DNA of 64,000 bases, taken from assembly GCA_001897605.1 (NCBI GenBank), contig MKTL01000007.1, positions 1 through 64,000 of the forward strand, read 5' to 3'. Source of the DNA: Clostridiales bacterium 38-18 (GTDB lineage: Bacteria > Bacillota > Clostridia > Peptostreptococcales > Acidaminobacteraceae). The position numbers and the translations under genes were made by a program. Shown here one piece after another: positions 1 through 6,758 of the stretch. Below the pieces are notes generated by a model, which was not told the DNA's origin, did no database searches, and worked only from the letters and a program-made list of their open reading frames with translations. Position 1 is the stretch's first letter. Every line of letters starts with the position of its first letter.

Positions 1-2
1 TC

Positions 3-311
3 AGTGATAGAATCGGTGTAATGTACTTAGGTTCACTAGTAGAGATGGCAGATAAGAACGATTTATATGCAAGCCCAATGCATCCGTATACAAGAGCATT
101 ACTTGCAGCTATTCCAATAGCAGACCCGACAAATTTAAAGAAAATGCAACCAATCATGGGAGAGATTCCATCGAATGTTAATACACCATCAGGTTGTAAG
201 TTCCATACAAGATGTCCATATGCTAAGGATATTTGTAAGGAAATGATCCCACCTGCAAAAGAAGTTGGTCCAAGACACATCGTCAACTGCCACTTCGCGG
301 GTGAAATTTAA
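3..311 (+). CDS. Oligopeptide/dipeptide ABC transporter ATP-binding protein, C-terminal end (partial)
   Basis: The reading frame is open from the window edge, so only the last 102 residues are present and the Walker motifs lie outside. What remains is the end of the ATPase domain (SDRIGVMYLGSLVEM, as in the switch region of OppF/DppF) and the oligo_HPY tail with the HPYTRALL motif and a Cys-rich segment (GCKFHTRCPYA...C) typical of the family. These ATPases energise peptide uptake across the membrane. OppD versus OppF cannot be settled from the tail, though being last in the operon fits OppF/DppF. Confidence 0.9.
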   Translation, partial: SDRIGVMYLGSLVEMADKNDLYASPMHPYTRALLAAIPIADPTNLKKMQPIMGEIPSNVNTPSGCKFHTRCPYAKDICKEMIPPAKEVGPRHIVNCHFAGEI

Positions 312-331
312 GCGTAAAGAAAGGAACCAAT

Positions 332-511
332 ATGTTTAAGAGATTTAAAGAAGTGATGAAAAAAAAGGAAATTGATCCTGATAAAAGAGATGTCGAGTTT
401 GAAAAGGGAGATTTTCTCGCACTTACAATCGCAGCTGCGATTACTATGTTTCCAGTTCTAATCGGAATCTTTGCACTCTTTGGTCTCATAGCATGGCTTA
501 TGTTTAAGTAG
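332..511 (+). CDS. Small single-pass membrane protein after the opp operon
   Basis: A 59-residue ORF begins 20 bases after the transporter stop, with AAAGGAACC just before its ATG. The first half is highly charged (many Lys, Asp, Glu). The second half is one hydrophobic helix, about residues 28-56, ending in MFK. This predicts a small membrane protein with a cytoplasmic charged head. Its position suggests co-transcription with the peptide transporter, but I do not recognise the family and assign no function. Confidence 0.6.
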   Translation: MFKRFKEVMKKKEIDPDKRDVEFEKGDFLALTIAAAITMFPVLIGIFALFGLIAWLMFK

Positions 512-520
512 GTTCTATCA

Positions 521-547
521 TAAAAAAACAGCCCTTATCATTAGGGC
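521..547 (-). terminator. Intrinsic terminator for the recombinase transcript
   Basis: Read on the minus strand, a GCCCT/AGGGC stem (531-547, 7-nt loop) is followed by TGTTTTTTTA. It points towards the opp operon and would end minus-strand transcription from the recombinase gene. The stem is short, so strength is uncertain. Confidence 0.5.
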
Positions 548-595
548 AGTGTTCATAAGGATACTTTTTGAACCTACCTAATGAATGGTGGCATT

Positions 596-628
596 AAGCG
601 GACAGTTACGGCTGTCCGCTTTTGTTTT
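596..628 (+). terminator. Intrinsic terminator between opp end and recombinase gene
   Basis: A perfect 10-bp stem, AAGCGGACAG/CTGTCCGCTT (596-605 with 612-621, loop TTACGG), runs into TTTTGTTTT. The T-tract is on the plus strand, so it stops rightward transcription from the opp side; it abuts the recombinase stop codon and could also act weakly in the other direction. Confidence 0.75.
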
Positions 629-630
629 GC

Positions 631-2319
631 CTAAATTACAAGCCTTAGCTCACCATTACCATCGGCAACAAATTCATAATCAGGTTCTGAAATATCATTT
701 TCCTTAGTGACATCATCGAGTATTCCAATATCACGATAGTAAATCCAGACGCATTGCTCAGCTGTTCTTGAATATCTTTCAGCTTTTTCACCCACCACAA
801 TCCTGTCAATAAAGAGGTGTAATAGTTCTGATGTCACTTCTGTGATATCTGTATACCGTTTTGCTTTTTCAATAAACAGTTCTACATTAGTGAGTGAGTT
901 TTTCAACTTTTCCATTTTTTCTTCTGCTTTTGGTATGCTTATTTTCAGAATCTTTTGTTCATCCGTATACTCTGAAGACAACATCCGAAAGTGTTCATCT
1001 GGGATTCTTCCAAGGACATTATCCTCATAAAGTCGTTTGAACAAGATTGTAAGCTCCGAGTCCCTGCGTTTCATATTATCCAGTTCACGCTGAAGCTTTG
1101 TAAGCTCCTTTCTAGTTTCGAAAGAATTTCGCTGATTGATATGTTCTGCAAACAGTTTTTCTTGTTGTCTTGCAAAATGAGTCACACGTTTTAAGTCATC
1201 TAAGATGATCGCTGTTAGCTGACTTTCCCTGATGTAATGTGAAGTACATTCTTCTTTGCCACGCTTTTTATAGGTGGAGCACATGAAATTGTTTTTAGTG
1301 GATTCCATCGTATGAGCTCGATGTAGCACCAGAGTACCATCGCAATCTTCACAAAACACCAGTCCAGAGAACATATTTGGCGTATCCATTTTCTTCGGAG
1401 GACGCTTTTTATGCTTTCGAATACTTTGAACGATATCCCACAGTTCCTGAGTAATTAAAGGTTCATGGGTATTCTTAAAGATTAGCCATTCTGATTCTGG
1501 TCTTACAATCTGCCTTTTGTTTTTGTAAGAAACAGTCGTGTGCTTCATATTAACGGTATGACCAATGTAGGTGATATCTTCTAAAATATTAGCAATGGTG
1601 GTGTCACTCCAATTATAAGGTCTTGTTGTGTCAAGACTTTTAAGGGCAACGCCATTCCTCTTATAATAGTAATTGCTAGGGGTGATGATCTGATCTTCTT
1701 TCAGTTTCCTTGCAATTTGTTTTGGACCTCTGCCCTCAGAACACAGCTTAAAAATGTAGCGAATCACTTCAGCACTTTCAAAATCTGGAACAATCAGTTT
1801 TGGATTATCCGTACTTTTTACATAACCGTAAGGTGGCTTTGTAGCAACTCTTTCACCACGTTCTGCCTGTGCTTTTTTAACAGCTTTAATTTTTTTACTA
1901 CAATCTTTCGCATAGAAATCATTGAACAGGTTGCGAAAGGGTGCAAAATCATTATCGCCATACAAGGTATCAACAGCATCATTAATAGCGATAAATCTCA
2001 CTTTGTAGTTTGGAAACACAATTTCCATGAGCTGCCCTGTTTGAAGATAATCACGTCCTAGTCTGCTCATATCCTTTACAATAAGGGTTTCAACTTGTCC
2101 ACTTTCAATGAGTGACATAATTTCATTCCAAGCAGGTCTGTTGAAATTTGTTCCTGAATAACCGTCATCGTATAGGAATTTTAAATTCTCGAAGGCTTTA
2201 TCTTCTGCATAAGCGGTCAGGATTAAACGTTGATTCTGAATGCTATTTGATTCACCTTCACGTTCATCTTCTTGACTTAGCCTTCCATAAAGTATGGTGT
2301 ATTTTTCTTTGTCTGCCAT
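631..2319 (-). CDS. Large serine recombinase (TndX/TnpX-like)
   Basis: This 562-aa site-specific recombinase catalyses integration and excision of the element. The N-terminal resolvase domain (about 7-155) has the catalytic serine in YGRLSQED (Ser15) and the conserved SRLGRDYLQTG arginines. A recombinase domain follows (about 165-270, KPPYGY motif), then a zinc ribbon (FCEDC...C, about 325-370), and a long charged coiled-coil region, the order seen in Tn4451/Tn5397-type enzymes. The start is fixed by AAAAGGAGG 8 bases before ATG. It is intact and sits at the left edge of the element, the usual place for such genes. The integration target cannot be read from sequence. Confidence 0.95.
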   Translation of the reverse strand: MADKEKYTILYGRLSQEDEREGESNSIQNQRLILTAYAEDKAFENLKFLYDDGYSGTNFNRPAWNEIMSLIESGQVETLIVKDMSRLGRDYLQTGQLMEIVFPNYKVRFIAINDAVDTLYGDNDFAPFRNLFNDFYAKDCSKKIKAVKKAQAERGERVATKPPYGYVKSTDNPKLIVPDFESAEVIRYIFKLCSEGRGPKQIARKLKEDQIITPSNYYYKRNGVALKSLDTTRPYNWSDTTIANILEDITYIGHTVNMKHTTVSYKNKRQIVRPESEWLIFKNTHEPLITQELWDIVQSIRKHKKRPPKKMDTPNMFSGLVFCEDCDGTLVLHRAHTMESTKNNFMCSTYKKRGKEECTSHYIRESQLTAIILDDLKRVTHFARQQEKLFAEHINQRNSFETRKELTKLQRELDNMKRRDSELTILFKRLYEDNVLGRIPDEHFRMLSSEYTDEQKILKISIPKAEEKMEKLKNSLTNVELFIEKAKRYTDITEVTSELLHLFIDRIVVGEKAERYSRTAEQCVWIYYRDIGILDDVTKENDISEPDYEFVADGNGELRLVI

Positions 2320-2340
2320 TTATAAATCCTCCTTTTCTCT

Positions 2341-2390
2341 TATGGCAAACCGAATACGGTACTACACACAATACCGTAAACGTTGCCATA
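2341..2390. promoter_or_regulatory. Nested inverted repeats upstream of the recombinase
   Basis: An outer 8-bp repeat, TATGGCAA (2341-2348) with TTGCCATA (2383-2390), encloses an inner TACGGTA (2355-2361) with TACCGTA (2372-2378). The structure lies between the 96-aa gene and the recombinase ribosome site on the minus strand. It could be a repressor operator, an RNA hairpin in the leader or a recombinase-binding site; there is no T-tract, so not a terminator. Confidence 0.5.
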
Positions 2391-2402
2391 AAGCTATTGA
2401 AA

Positions 2403-2693
2403 TCAAGCCTTTTTCAAATTTTCTACTAGGGCATTATCAATTAGGTTTAATAATTTTTCTGTAGGCGTGGAGTGCTTCACCATCGGAAAAACTGAACAAA
2501 CTCGAAAGGTTCGCCCTTCAATATCCATTTGTCGCTCTACAATATGACGACTTCCATCATTCAAAATAGCGGTATCATCAAAGGTTCTATGGTATGTTCC
2601 TTCGGTGTCATTCTTCCAAACAACTTCAGCAGTTTCATATGCTCCAAGTATTTTTGTTTCTAAATAATGCTGTACTTCAGTTCTTTTACGCAT
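2403..2693 (-). CDS. Mobile-element small protein, 96 aa, unknown function
   Basis: The start is set by GGAGGAGGAATCT just before ATG at 2693; a longer frame to 2759 exists but has no ribosome site and overlaps the upstream gene. The product (MRKRTEVQHYLETKIL...) is a small soluble protein with a mixed alpha/beta composition and no signal peptide. Its start overlaps the stop of the 146-aa gene by a few bases, implying translational coupling. Proteins like this often accompany serine-recombinase elements, but I do not recognise a characterised family. Confidence 0.75.
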   Translation of the reverse strand: MRKRTEVQHYLETKILGAYETAEVVWKNDTEGTYHRTFDDTAILNDGSRHIVERQMDIEGRTFRVCSVFPMVKHSTPTEKLLNLIDNALVENLKKA

Positions 2694-3126
2694 TAGATTC
2701 CTCCTCCAAGTCGAGCCCCATTTGGTATTTGACTGCATCTTCCATATTGATTTTTCCACGGTTTCTTTTGACTTCTAAAACACATCTGCCACGAAGCTTT
2801 CGTAAATCGTCATCACTAATTTCAAGACCTGCAGCTAGAATATTCATCATCATACTCATTTCTACAGACAGGCGAAAAAGATTAGCAGATTGCCGATTTT
2901 CTGTCATTTTGAGTGTTCCGTCAATGGCATTTAGCAATATTTTTGATAGATAGGTGGTACTGTCTTGACATGCTAAATATCCAATATAAAAATCTACTGC
3001 ATGATAAATGAATTCAGATTTGTTTTTGATGTTGTTTGGTTCACAAAGAGTTTCCATATTTTTAATCATAGATGGTGGTAACCAAGCGTTTACACGCTCT
3101 TTGTTTTCAAGTTTCTTTGTACTCAT
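2686..3126 (-). CDS. Probable ribbon-helix-helix-like mobile-element protein, 146 aa
   Basis: The start at 3126 follows AAAGGAGCGATTTT; an upstream extension to 3240 lacks a ribosome site. The N-terminus (KERVNAWLPPSMIKNMETLCE, about residues 9-30) resembles the strand-helix start of RHH DNA-binding proteins, followed by a helix-rich body. Such proteins serve as repressors or as relaxase-accessory (MobC-like) proteins on mobile elements. The GC-rich inverted repeats immediately upstream would be a natural binding site. RHH membership is by pattern only. Confidence 0.65.
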   Translation of the reverse strand: MSTKKLENKERVNAWLPPSMIKNMETLCEPNNIKNKSEFIYHAVDFYIGYLACQDSTTYLSKILLNAIDGTLKMTENRQSANLFRLSVEMSMMMNILAAGLEISDDDLRKLRGRCVLEVKRNRGKINMEDAVKYQMGLDLEEESNA

Positions 3127-3289
3127 AAAATCGCTCCTTTTTATTAACATCACCTTATATAGCACCTTTAAAATGGCTATTTTGTGGGGTTTAGCTGTTC
3201 TTACAGCACTGAAAGCGTACAAAATGCTTATTTTCAGCACTGTTATGATTTAACTGGCTTATATCTTAGAATCTACATCTGGTGGGGGT

Positions 3290-3350
3290 TTCCTCGGTCG
3301 GCGTTGCCGTCCGATGTGATCGCAAGGGGCGTTTACAGCACCTTGCTTTA
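3290..3350. other. GC-rich inverted-repeat region, possible oriT
   Basis: The non-coding stretch 3127-3562 (436 bp) holds no convincing gene. Within it lies a markedly GC-richer block with an imperfect palindrome CGGTCGGC-GTT-GCCGTCCG (3295-3313) and a 6-bp repeat GCAAGG/CCTTGC (3322-3327 with 3341-3346). Tandem inverted repeats beside a possible RHH gene on a mobile element are what a transfer origin looks like, but no relaxase gene is present to support it. Confidence 0.35.
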
Positions 3351-3562
3351 TCCTGCTAATTTTTAATACTTGGTTTTAGTGGTGTCCAATTAGTAGTTTC
3401 AAATAATTCCATTGTGCCAATTTTCTTTTCTGGCGTGTTTGTGGCTCACAAATGCCCCAAATTTCGATTATAATCAGCAGCAGGCATTGTAATGCCAATG
3501 GGTATATAAATCTCTACGTAGGGGCAAACAATCGTTGTTTTGACTATTTTCTTAGAATTTAA

Positions 3563-4618
3563 TTAGGCACGATTCACTTCCGCAGGGTCATAAGGGTCAT
3601 TATCTGGAGCACCTACCGAAGTCCCCAGATTATCGACACTATCGTCCCTAATGACAGAGAGTGAAATAATACGTTTACCATTACTCTTTTTGAAATCCGC
3701 ATAGATAAAGAGTTTGCGAAGTTCTTCAAGGTTCAGTCTGATATGTTTTGACAAAAGCCTTGAAGAAATTTGATCACCACTTTGAACAGATAGCAGGGTC
3801 GACAATTCTGTTGGCGATCCATTATAACTATCTTTGTCTTTCATAAAATCAGAAATAAGAAGGACAATGTCATGGAGTAGCACATCTTTATTTTGAAAAC
3901 TGTCAGACACCACGTCCCAAATGTTTTCTTCATTTCGCTTTAGACAAATTTCTCTGTACTCAATGTCTCTACCAACACAATATAGCTTTGCTTGACCACT
4001 ACCACGAACATCTTCAGAAAGAATAAAACTAGAATCTACGGCACCTTGAATACCCGTTGTACCAGATATTCGATTGAACGGATCATTATCATTTTCTTTT
4101 CTCAGGTGATGAATGAGCAGTATGGCAATTCCAAGTTCATCTGCAATATTTTTTAGAACAGATAAATCACTATAGTCACTGGCATAGCTGTTGTCAGTAG
4201 AAGATCCACGAATCATTTGAAGTGTGTCGATGATAATCAGAACACATCTGGGATGTTCTTCAACAAAAGTTCTAATCCTTTCTTCTAGTTCACCTCCAAG
4301 TGTTGCTTGCTCTGTACAAAAATTAACGGCTGCAGATGCTTCATCTGTTATTTCGAACAGACGATTTTGAATTCGGATTTGACTGTCCTCAAAGCAGAGG
4401 TACAAAGTATCACCTTGTTTTACATTGTTGCCCCAGATTTCTTCGCCCTTTGAAACGGTTACAGCAAGCCATAGGGCAAGCCAACTCTTTCCTACCTTTG
4501 GTGAGCCTGCAAGAACATGTAGCCCTTTGGATAAAAGATTTTCAATGACAAATTCGAGTGGCTGAAGTGGCATGGTCATAAGTGTTTGACCATCGATGGT
4601 ATTGAATCGTTTTTTCAT
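3563..4618 (-). CDS. RepA-like AAA/RecA-fold ATPase (replicative helicase-like)
   Basis: This 351-aa protein starts at 4618 behind AAAGGAGGAATTACCAAA; the longer frame to 4708 has no ribosome site. The RecA-like core has Walker A GSPKVGKS (residues 38-45), a Walker B strand (CVLIIIDTLQMIRG) and an LLIHHLRK motif, the pattern of the AAA_25/RepA group that includes hexameric plasmid helicases. A less conserved C-terminal domain may be a winged helix. On integrated elements such proteins support replication of the excised circle. It belongs with the recombinase and small genes. Confidence 0.8.
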   Translation of the reverse strand: MKKRFNTIDGQTLMTMPLQPLEFVIENLLSKGLHVLAGSPKVGKSWLALWLAVTVSKGEEIWGNNVKQGDTLYLCFEDSQIRIQNRLFEITDEASAAVNFCTEQATLGGELEERIRTFVEEHPRCVLIIIDTLQMIRGSSTDNSYASDYSDLSVLKNIADELGIAILLIHHLRKENDNDPFNRISGTTGIQGAVDSSFILSEDVRGSGQAKLYCVGRDIEYREICLKRNEENIWDVVSDSFQNKDVLLHDIVLLISDFMKDKDSYNGSPTELSTLLSVQSGDQISSRLLSKHIRLNLEELRKLFIYADFKKSNGKRIISLSVIRDDSVDNLGTSVGAPDNDPYDPAEVNRA

Positions 4619-4703
4619 TTTGGTAATTCCTCCTTTGATTTTCGATTTCTTTTTCTGAAGTTGAGAGAAGCTCTTACTGTATAGGCAGTGAAAATGAATT
4701 TTT

Positions 4704-4764
4704 GACAACCAGACTAGAAAAAGTATCTCTACTTATTTCCACGACGAAACGTGTGGTTGGACCA
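4704..4764 (-). repeat. Hairpin 1 of a three-hairpin leader upstream of repA
   Basis: CAACCAGAC (4706-4714) can pair with GTGTGGTTG (4751-4759) at 8 of 9 positions. The loop carries TTATTTCCACG, close to the ATACTTCCACG loop of the other two hairpins. It lies about 100 bp upstream of the repA start on its coding strand. Confidence 0.45.
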
Positions 4765-4822
4765 AAAATAATTTTGCCCCTCACTACTAAAGGCAAAAAA
4801 ACGGCTACCCTACAAAATTTTT

Positions 4823-4849
4823 CTTCTCATATACTTCCACGATGAGAAG
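4823..4849 (-). repeat. Hairpin 2 of the leader: shared ATACTTCCACG loop
   Basis: A perfect 8-bp stem, CTTCTCAT with ATGAGAAG, closes an 11-nt loop ATACTTCCACG (4831-4841). The 16-bp segment 4826-4841 is identical to 4887-4902 in hairpin 3, while the outer stem bases differ and remain paired. Confidence 0.6.
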
Positions 4850-4874
4850 TCCTGTTGAGCGGAAAAAATGCAAC

Positions 4875-4916
4875 AAAAAAGATGCCCTCATATACTTCCA
4901 CGTTTAGGAGGGCATC
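4875..4916 (-). terminator. Hairpin 3 of the leader: terminator-like, with T-run on the minus strand
   Basis: A perfect 9-bp stem, GATGCCCTC (4881-4889) with GAGGGCATC (4908-4916), encloses a loop with the shared ATATACTTCCACG. On the minus strand it is followed by TTTTTTGTTGC, so it has the form of an intrinsic terminator or attenuator ahead of hairpins 1-2 and repA. The stretch 4619-5082 has no gene otherwise. Confidence 0.6.
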
Positions 4917-4983
4917 TGTACCATAACTTATAATCGTAAGTGTTAGAAATAACCACAAATAATAATCTAAAGAAATTTTTCGT

Positions 4984-5037
4984 ATTGATATATATCGATT
5001 TGTGAATTATTATGTAAATATCGATATACGTCGATAT
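4984..5037 (+). promoter_or_regulatory. Two ArsR-type operators upstream of the 90-aa gene
   Basis: ATTGAT-ATAT-ATCGAT (4984-4999) and ATCGAT-ATAC-GTCGAT (5020-5035) have the half-site and 4-base spacing found at 5441-5456 and at 9346-9361 in front of the plus-strand arsR. The match suggests control by the same repressor. Confidence 0.65.
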
Positions 5038-5082
5038 GAATATATTTTTACTAAATTATACATTTTAGAGAGGTGTACAAAG

Positions 5083-5355
5083 ATGATAGAAGAAACTAAG
5101 ACGGTAGTAGTAACGTTATTTGTCCCTGAACATTCTAAATATACAGATTCAATAACAGTACTTTTCAACGAGACAATAGAATCATTAAATCCCATATTTG
5201 CTATAAAAAACATTAAACTAGTAGGTAAAAATGAGTATTCTGTTGGAGATTATGACACCTTTGAAATAAAGGTTGGCAGAGGAAAGAAAAAGCAAATATC
5301 AGCATTGAGTACTTCCGACGATTTTGCAAATATTATTTTTAGCAAATTCCAATGA
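5083..5355 (+). CDS. Unknown 90-aa protein of the ArsR regulon
   Basis: ATG at 5083 follows GAGAGGTGTACAAAG; the 81-base upstream extension has no ribosome site and runs through the operators. The product is small and soluble, with no cysteines and no signal peptide, alternating beta-like segments (VVVTLFVPEH, FAIKNIKLVG) and a basic GRGKKKQ patch near residue 65. Two ATCGAT-type operators lie directly upstream, so it is probably induced with the ars operon. I do not recognise the family; lack of cysteines argues against direct arsenite binding. Confidence 0.7.
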   Translation: MIEETKTVVVTLFVPEHSKYTDSITVLFNETIESLNPIFAIKNIKLVGKNEYSVGDYDTFEIKVGRGKKKQISALSTSDDFANIIFSKFQ

Positions 5356-5420
5356 TATCATTACAAATTTAAAATTTTAACAGAGAATTAACATTAACCA
5401 TGTTTCGCTTTTATCATAGA

Positions 5421-5456
5421 TTGGTATAATGAAAATATAAATCGATGTTTATCGAT
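5421..5456 (+). promoter_or_regulatory. Promoter (extended -10) with ArsR-type operator
   Basis: TTGGTATAAT (5421-5430) is an extended -10 identical to the one at 9333-9342. It is followed by ATCGAT-GTTT-ATCGAT (5441-5456), the operator form seen before arsR. It likely drives the 56-aa gene and, by read-through, arsC. Confidence 0.7.
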
Positions 5457-5493
5457 ATAACATTAACCTAGTTCAAATTTATGAGGTGAAATT

Positions 5494-5664
5494 ATGGGTA
5501 GTCAAATGATAATGATTGGAGTTTTAAGTATAGTTTTTATAGGCTTTATTGGATTTGCAAATTACAGATCAGCAGTTGAACGTGGGAAAAAAATATATTG
5601 TGATGTACATTGTAAGGATGAAAGCTCTTGTGACTTTATGAGTAATTCAGCATCAAAATTTTAA
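5494..5664 (+). CDS. Small Cys-containing membrane protein, 56 aa
   Basis: A short ORF starts at ATG 5494 behind ATGAGGTGAAATT. Residues 5-23 form a hydrophobic helix (MIMIGVLSIVFIGFIGF), followed by a short tail with YCDVHC and a third cysteine (SSCDF) at about residues 36-47. A single-span protein with a small Cys cluster, made from an ArsR-controlled promoter and placed 58 bases before arsC, could bind or sense metalloid at the membrane. That role is inference and no family is recognised. Confidence 0.65.
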   Translation: MGSQMIMIGVLSIVFIGFIGFANYRSAVERGKKIYCDVHCKDESSCDFMSNSASKF

Positions 5665-5722
5665 GATTTTTTACTTTGTCTAGTATACTTAAAATTCTAC
5701 TTACAATGAAAGGTGTGTTCTA

Positions 5723-6172
5723 ATGAAACCAATTAAATTATTGTTTGTCTGTGTGCATAACGCTGCCAGAAGTCAGATGGCAGAAGCATTTTTAAATCAT
5801 TATGGTGAAGGTAAATTTATTGCTGAAAGTGCTGGGATGGAGGCTGGGGTCCTTAATCCATTGGCGATAGAAGCCATGAATGAAATCGGTTTGGACATAT
5901 CAAAAAATTCAGTTGACAGCGTATTTGAGTTTTTTAAAAGTCAGAAGTTTTATTCATATGTCATAACTGTTTGTGATGAAACAAGTGGTCAGAAGTGTCC
6001 AATCTTTCCGGGTATTAATAAAATGATTCACTGGAGTTTTGAAGATCCATCTACCTTTGAAGGTAGTTATGAGGAGCGTCTAGAAAAAACAAGACTTGTA
6101 CGAGATAAGATAAAAACTCATGTTCTTGAATTATTAGATATTCTTAGGAATAGACACGAGATATCAAATTGA
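5723..6172 (+). CDS. arsC: Arsenate reductase, thioredoxin-coupled LMW-phosphatase type
   Basis: The 149-aa protein reduces arsenate to arsenite in the cytoplasm. It has the low-molecular-weight tyrosine phosphatase loop CVHNAARS with nucleophile Cys10, the downstream cysteine pair in VCDETSGQKCPIFPG that forms the relay disulfide, and the WSFEDPS general-acid aspartate loop. This matches the Staphylococcus pI258-type ArsC recycled by thioredoxin. It lies after the small Cys membrane gene, probably on the same ArsR-controlled transcript. A second ArsC is encoded at 16387. Confidence 0.95.
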   Translation: MKPIKLLFVCVHNAARSQMAEAFLNHYGEGKFIAESAGMEAGVLNPLAIEAMNEIGLDISKNSVDSVFEFFKSQKFYSYVITVCDETSGQKCPIFPGINKMIHWSFEDPSTFEGSYEERLEKTRLVRDKIKTHVLELLDILRNRHEISN

Positions 6173-6186
6173 TAGCGAAAAAAATG

Positions 6187-6212
6187 AGGAGCTTTCGACT
6201 GAAAGCTCCTTT
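6187..6212. terminator. Bidirectional terminator between arsC and the redox-protein operon
   Basis: A perfect 10-bp stem, AGGAGCTTTC/GAAAGCTCCT with loop GACT, has TTT on the plus side and CATTTTTTT on the minus side. It separates convergent genes and can serve both. Confidence 0.85.
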
Positions 6213-6219
6213 AAATTAC

Positions 6220-6450
6220 CTATTTGAGAAGTTGCTTGATATCATCCACAGAAGGGACACGTCCCATTACTTTAACTTGCTCATCAATGACAAGAGCAGG
6301 CGTCTTCATAACACCGTATGCCATAATACCTTGAATATCTTCAACTTTTTCAACACTGGCTTCAATACCAAGTTCCTTAACAGCTTCTAGGGCATGAGCC
6401 TCTAGCTTTTTACAGCTTGCACAACCTGTGCCTAATACTTTAATAATCAT
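6220..6450 (-). CDS. Small redox-active disulfide (thioredoxin-fold) protein
   Basis: This 76-aa protein has a thioredoxin-like fold with the active-site CxxC in GTGCASCKKLE (Cys10/Cys13) and the cis-Pro segment MKTPALVIDE. Such proteins (thioredoxin_3, redox-active disulfide protein 2) commonly accompany DUF318 permeases. It is the last gene of the minus-strand operon under the second ArsR. A likely role is thiol-disulfide exchange with the permeases or with bound metalloid; that is inference. Confidence 0.85.
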   Translation of the reverse strand: MIIKVLGTGCASCKKLEAHALEAVKELGIEASVEKVEDIQGIMAYGVMKTPALVIDEQVKVMGRVPSVDDIKQLLK

Positions 6451-6477
6451 TGAAAATCCTCCTTAAAATAGAATGGT

Positions 6478-6717
6478 TTATAAACAAGTACAGCTACAAC
6501 CACAACTCGAATCCTGACCAACATCCCCAACATAGTCTATGGATGCGGTTGGACAGAGTTTTTGACAACCACGACAACCATCAATACAGCCATCTGGGTG
6601 AATCACATTTGGCTTATAAGAACCTTTCTCATACACACCATGAGAGCATTTTTCAACGCATGCACCGCATTCTGTACAGGTTTCATAGTTGATTACTGGA
6701 TACCATTTTTTAGACAT
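6478..6717 (-). CDS. Small ferredoxin-type iron-sulfur protein with Cys-rich tail
   Basis: The 79-aa protein has two sets of ligand cysteines: CTECGACVEKC near residues 14-24 and CIDGCRGCQKLCP near 44-56. This suggests two [4Fe-4S] clusters. The C-terminus ends in CGCSCTCL, a possible extra metal or arsenite site. It sits between the redox-disulfide gene and the permease genes, preceded by AGGAGGAACAG. It probably supplies electrons to partners in the operon. Confidence 0.85.
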   Translation of the reverse strand: MSKKWYPVINYETCTECGACVEKCSHGVYEKGSYKPNVIHPDGCIDGCRGCQKLCPTASIDYVGDVGQDSSCGCSCTCL

Positions 6718-6758
6718 GTCTGTTCCTCCTAAATTTTAAAGAGAATAGCTTTATATTT

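Larger units (their letters stand above)
550..4930. mobile_element. Integrated element (IME-like) with large serine recombinase and RepA-like ATPase
   Basis: Four minus-strand genes form a mobile-element module: a TndX/TnpX-type recombinase at the left edge, a 96-aa and a 146-aa small protein, and a RepA-like P-loop ATPase. Between them lie a GC-rich region with inverted repeats (possible oriT) and a hairpin-rich leader. No relaxase is seen, so this may be a mobilizable element that lost it or a remnant. Large serine recombinases leave only a very short core, so the borders given are approximate. The arsenic island to the right may be its cargo, which is inference. Confidence 0.55.

Noticed and set aside
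1717-2061. Plus-strand ORF inside the recombinase gene
   Set aside because: Antisense shadow; the recombinase frame has intact catalytic motifs.
3008-3253. Plus-strand ORF of 81 codons in the element
   Set aside because: Lies opposite the RHH-like gene start, no ribosome site, composition of a shadow frame.
4823-4916. CRISPR-like repeat array
   Set aside because: Only two exact 16-bp copies and one weak copy, with unequal spacing and hairpins specific to each copy; no cas genes.
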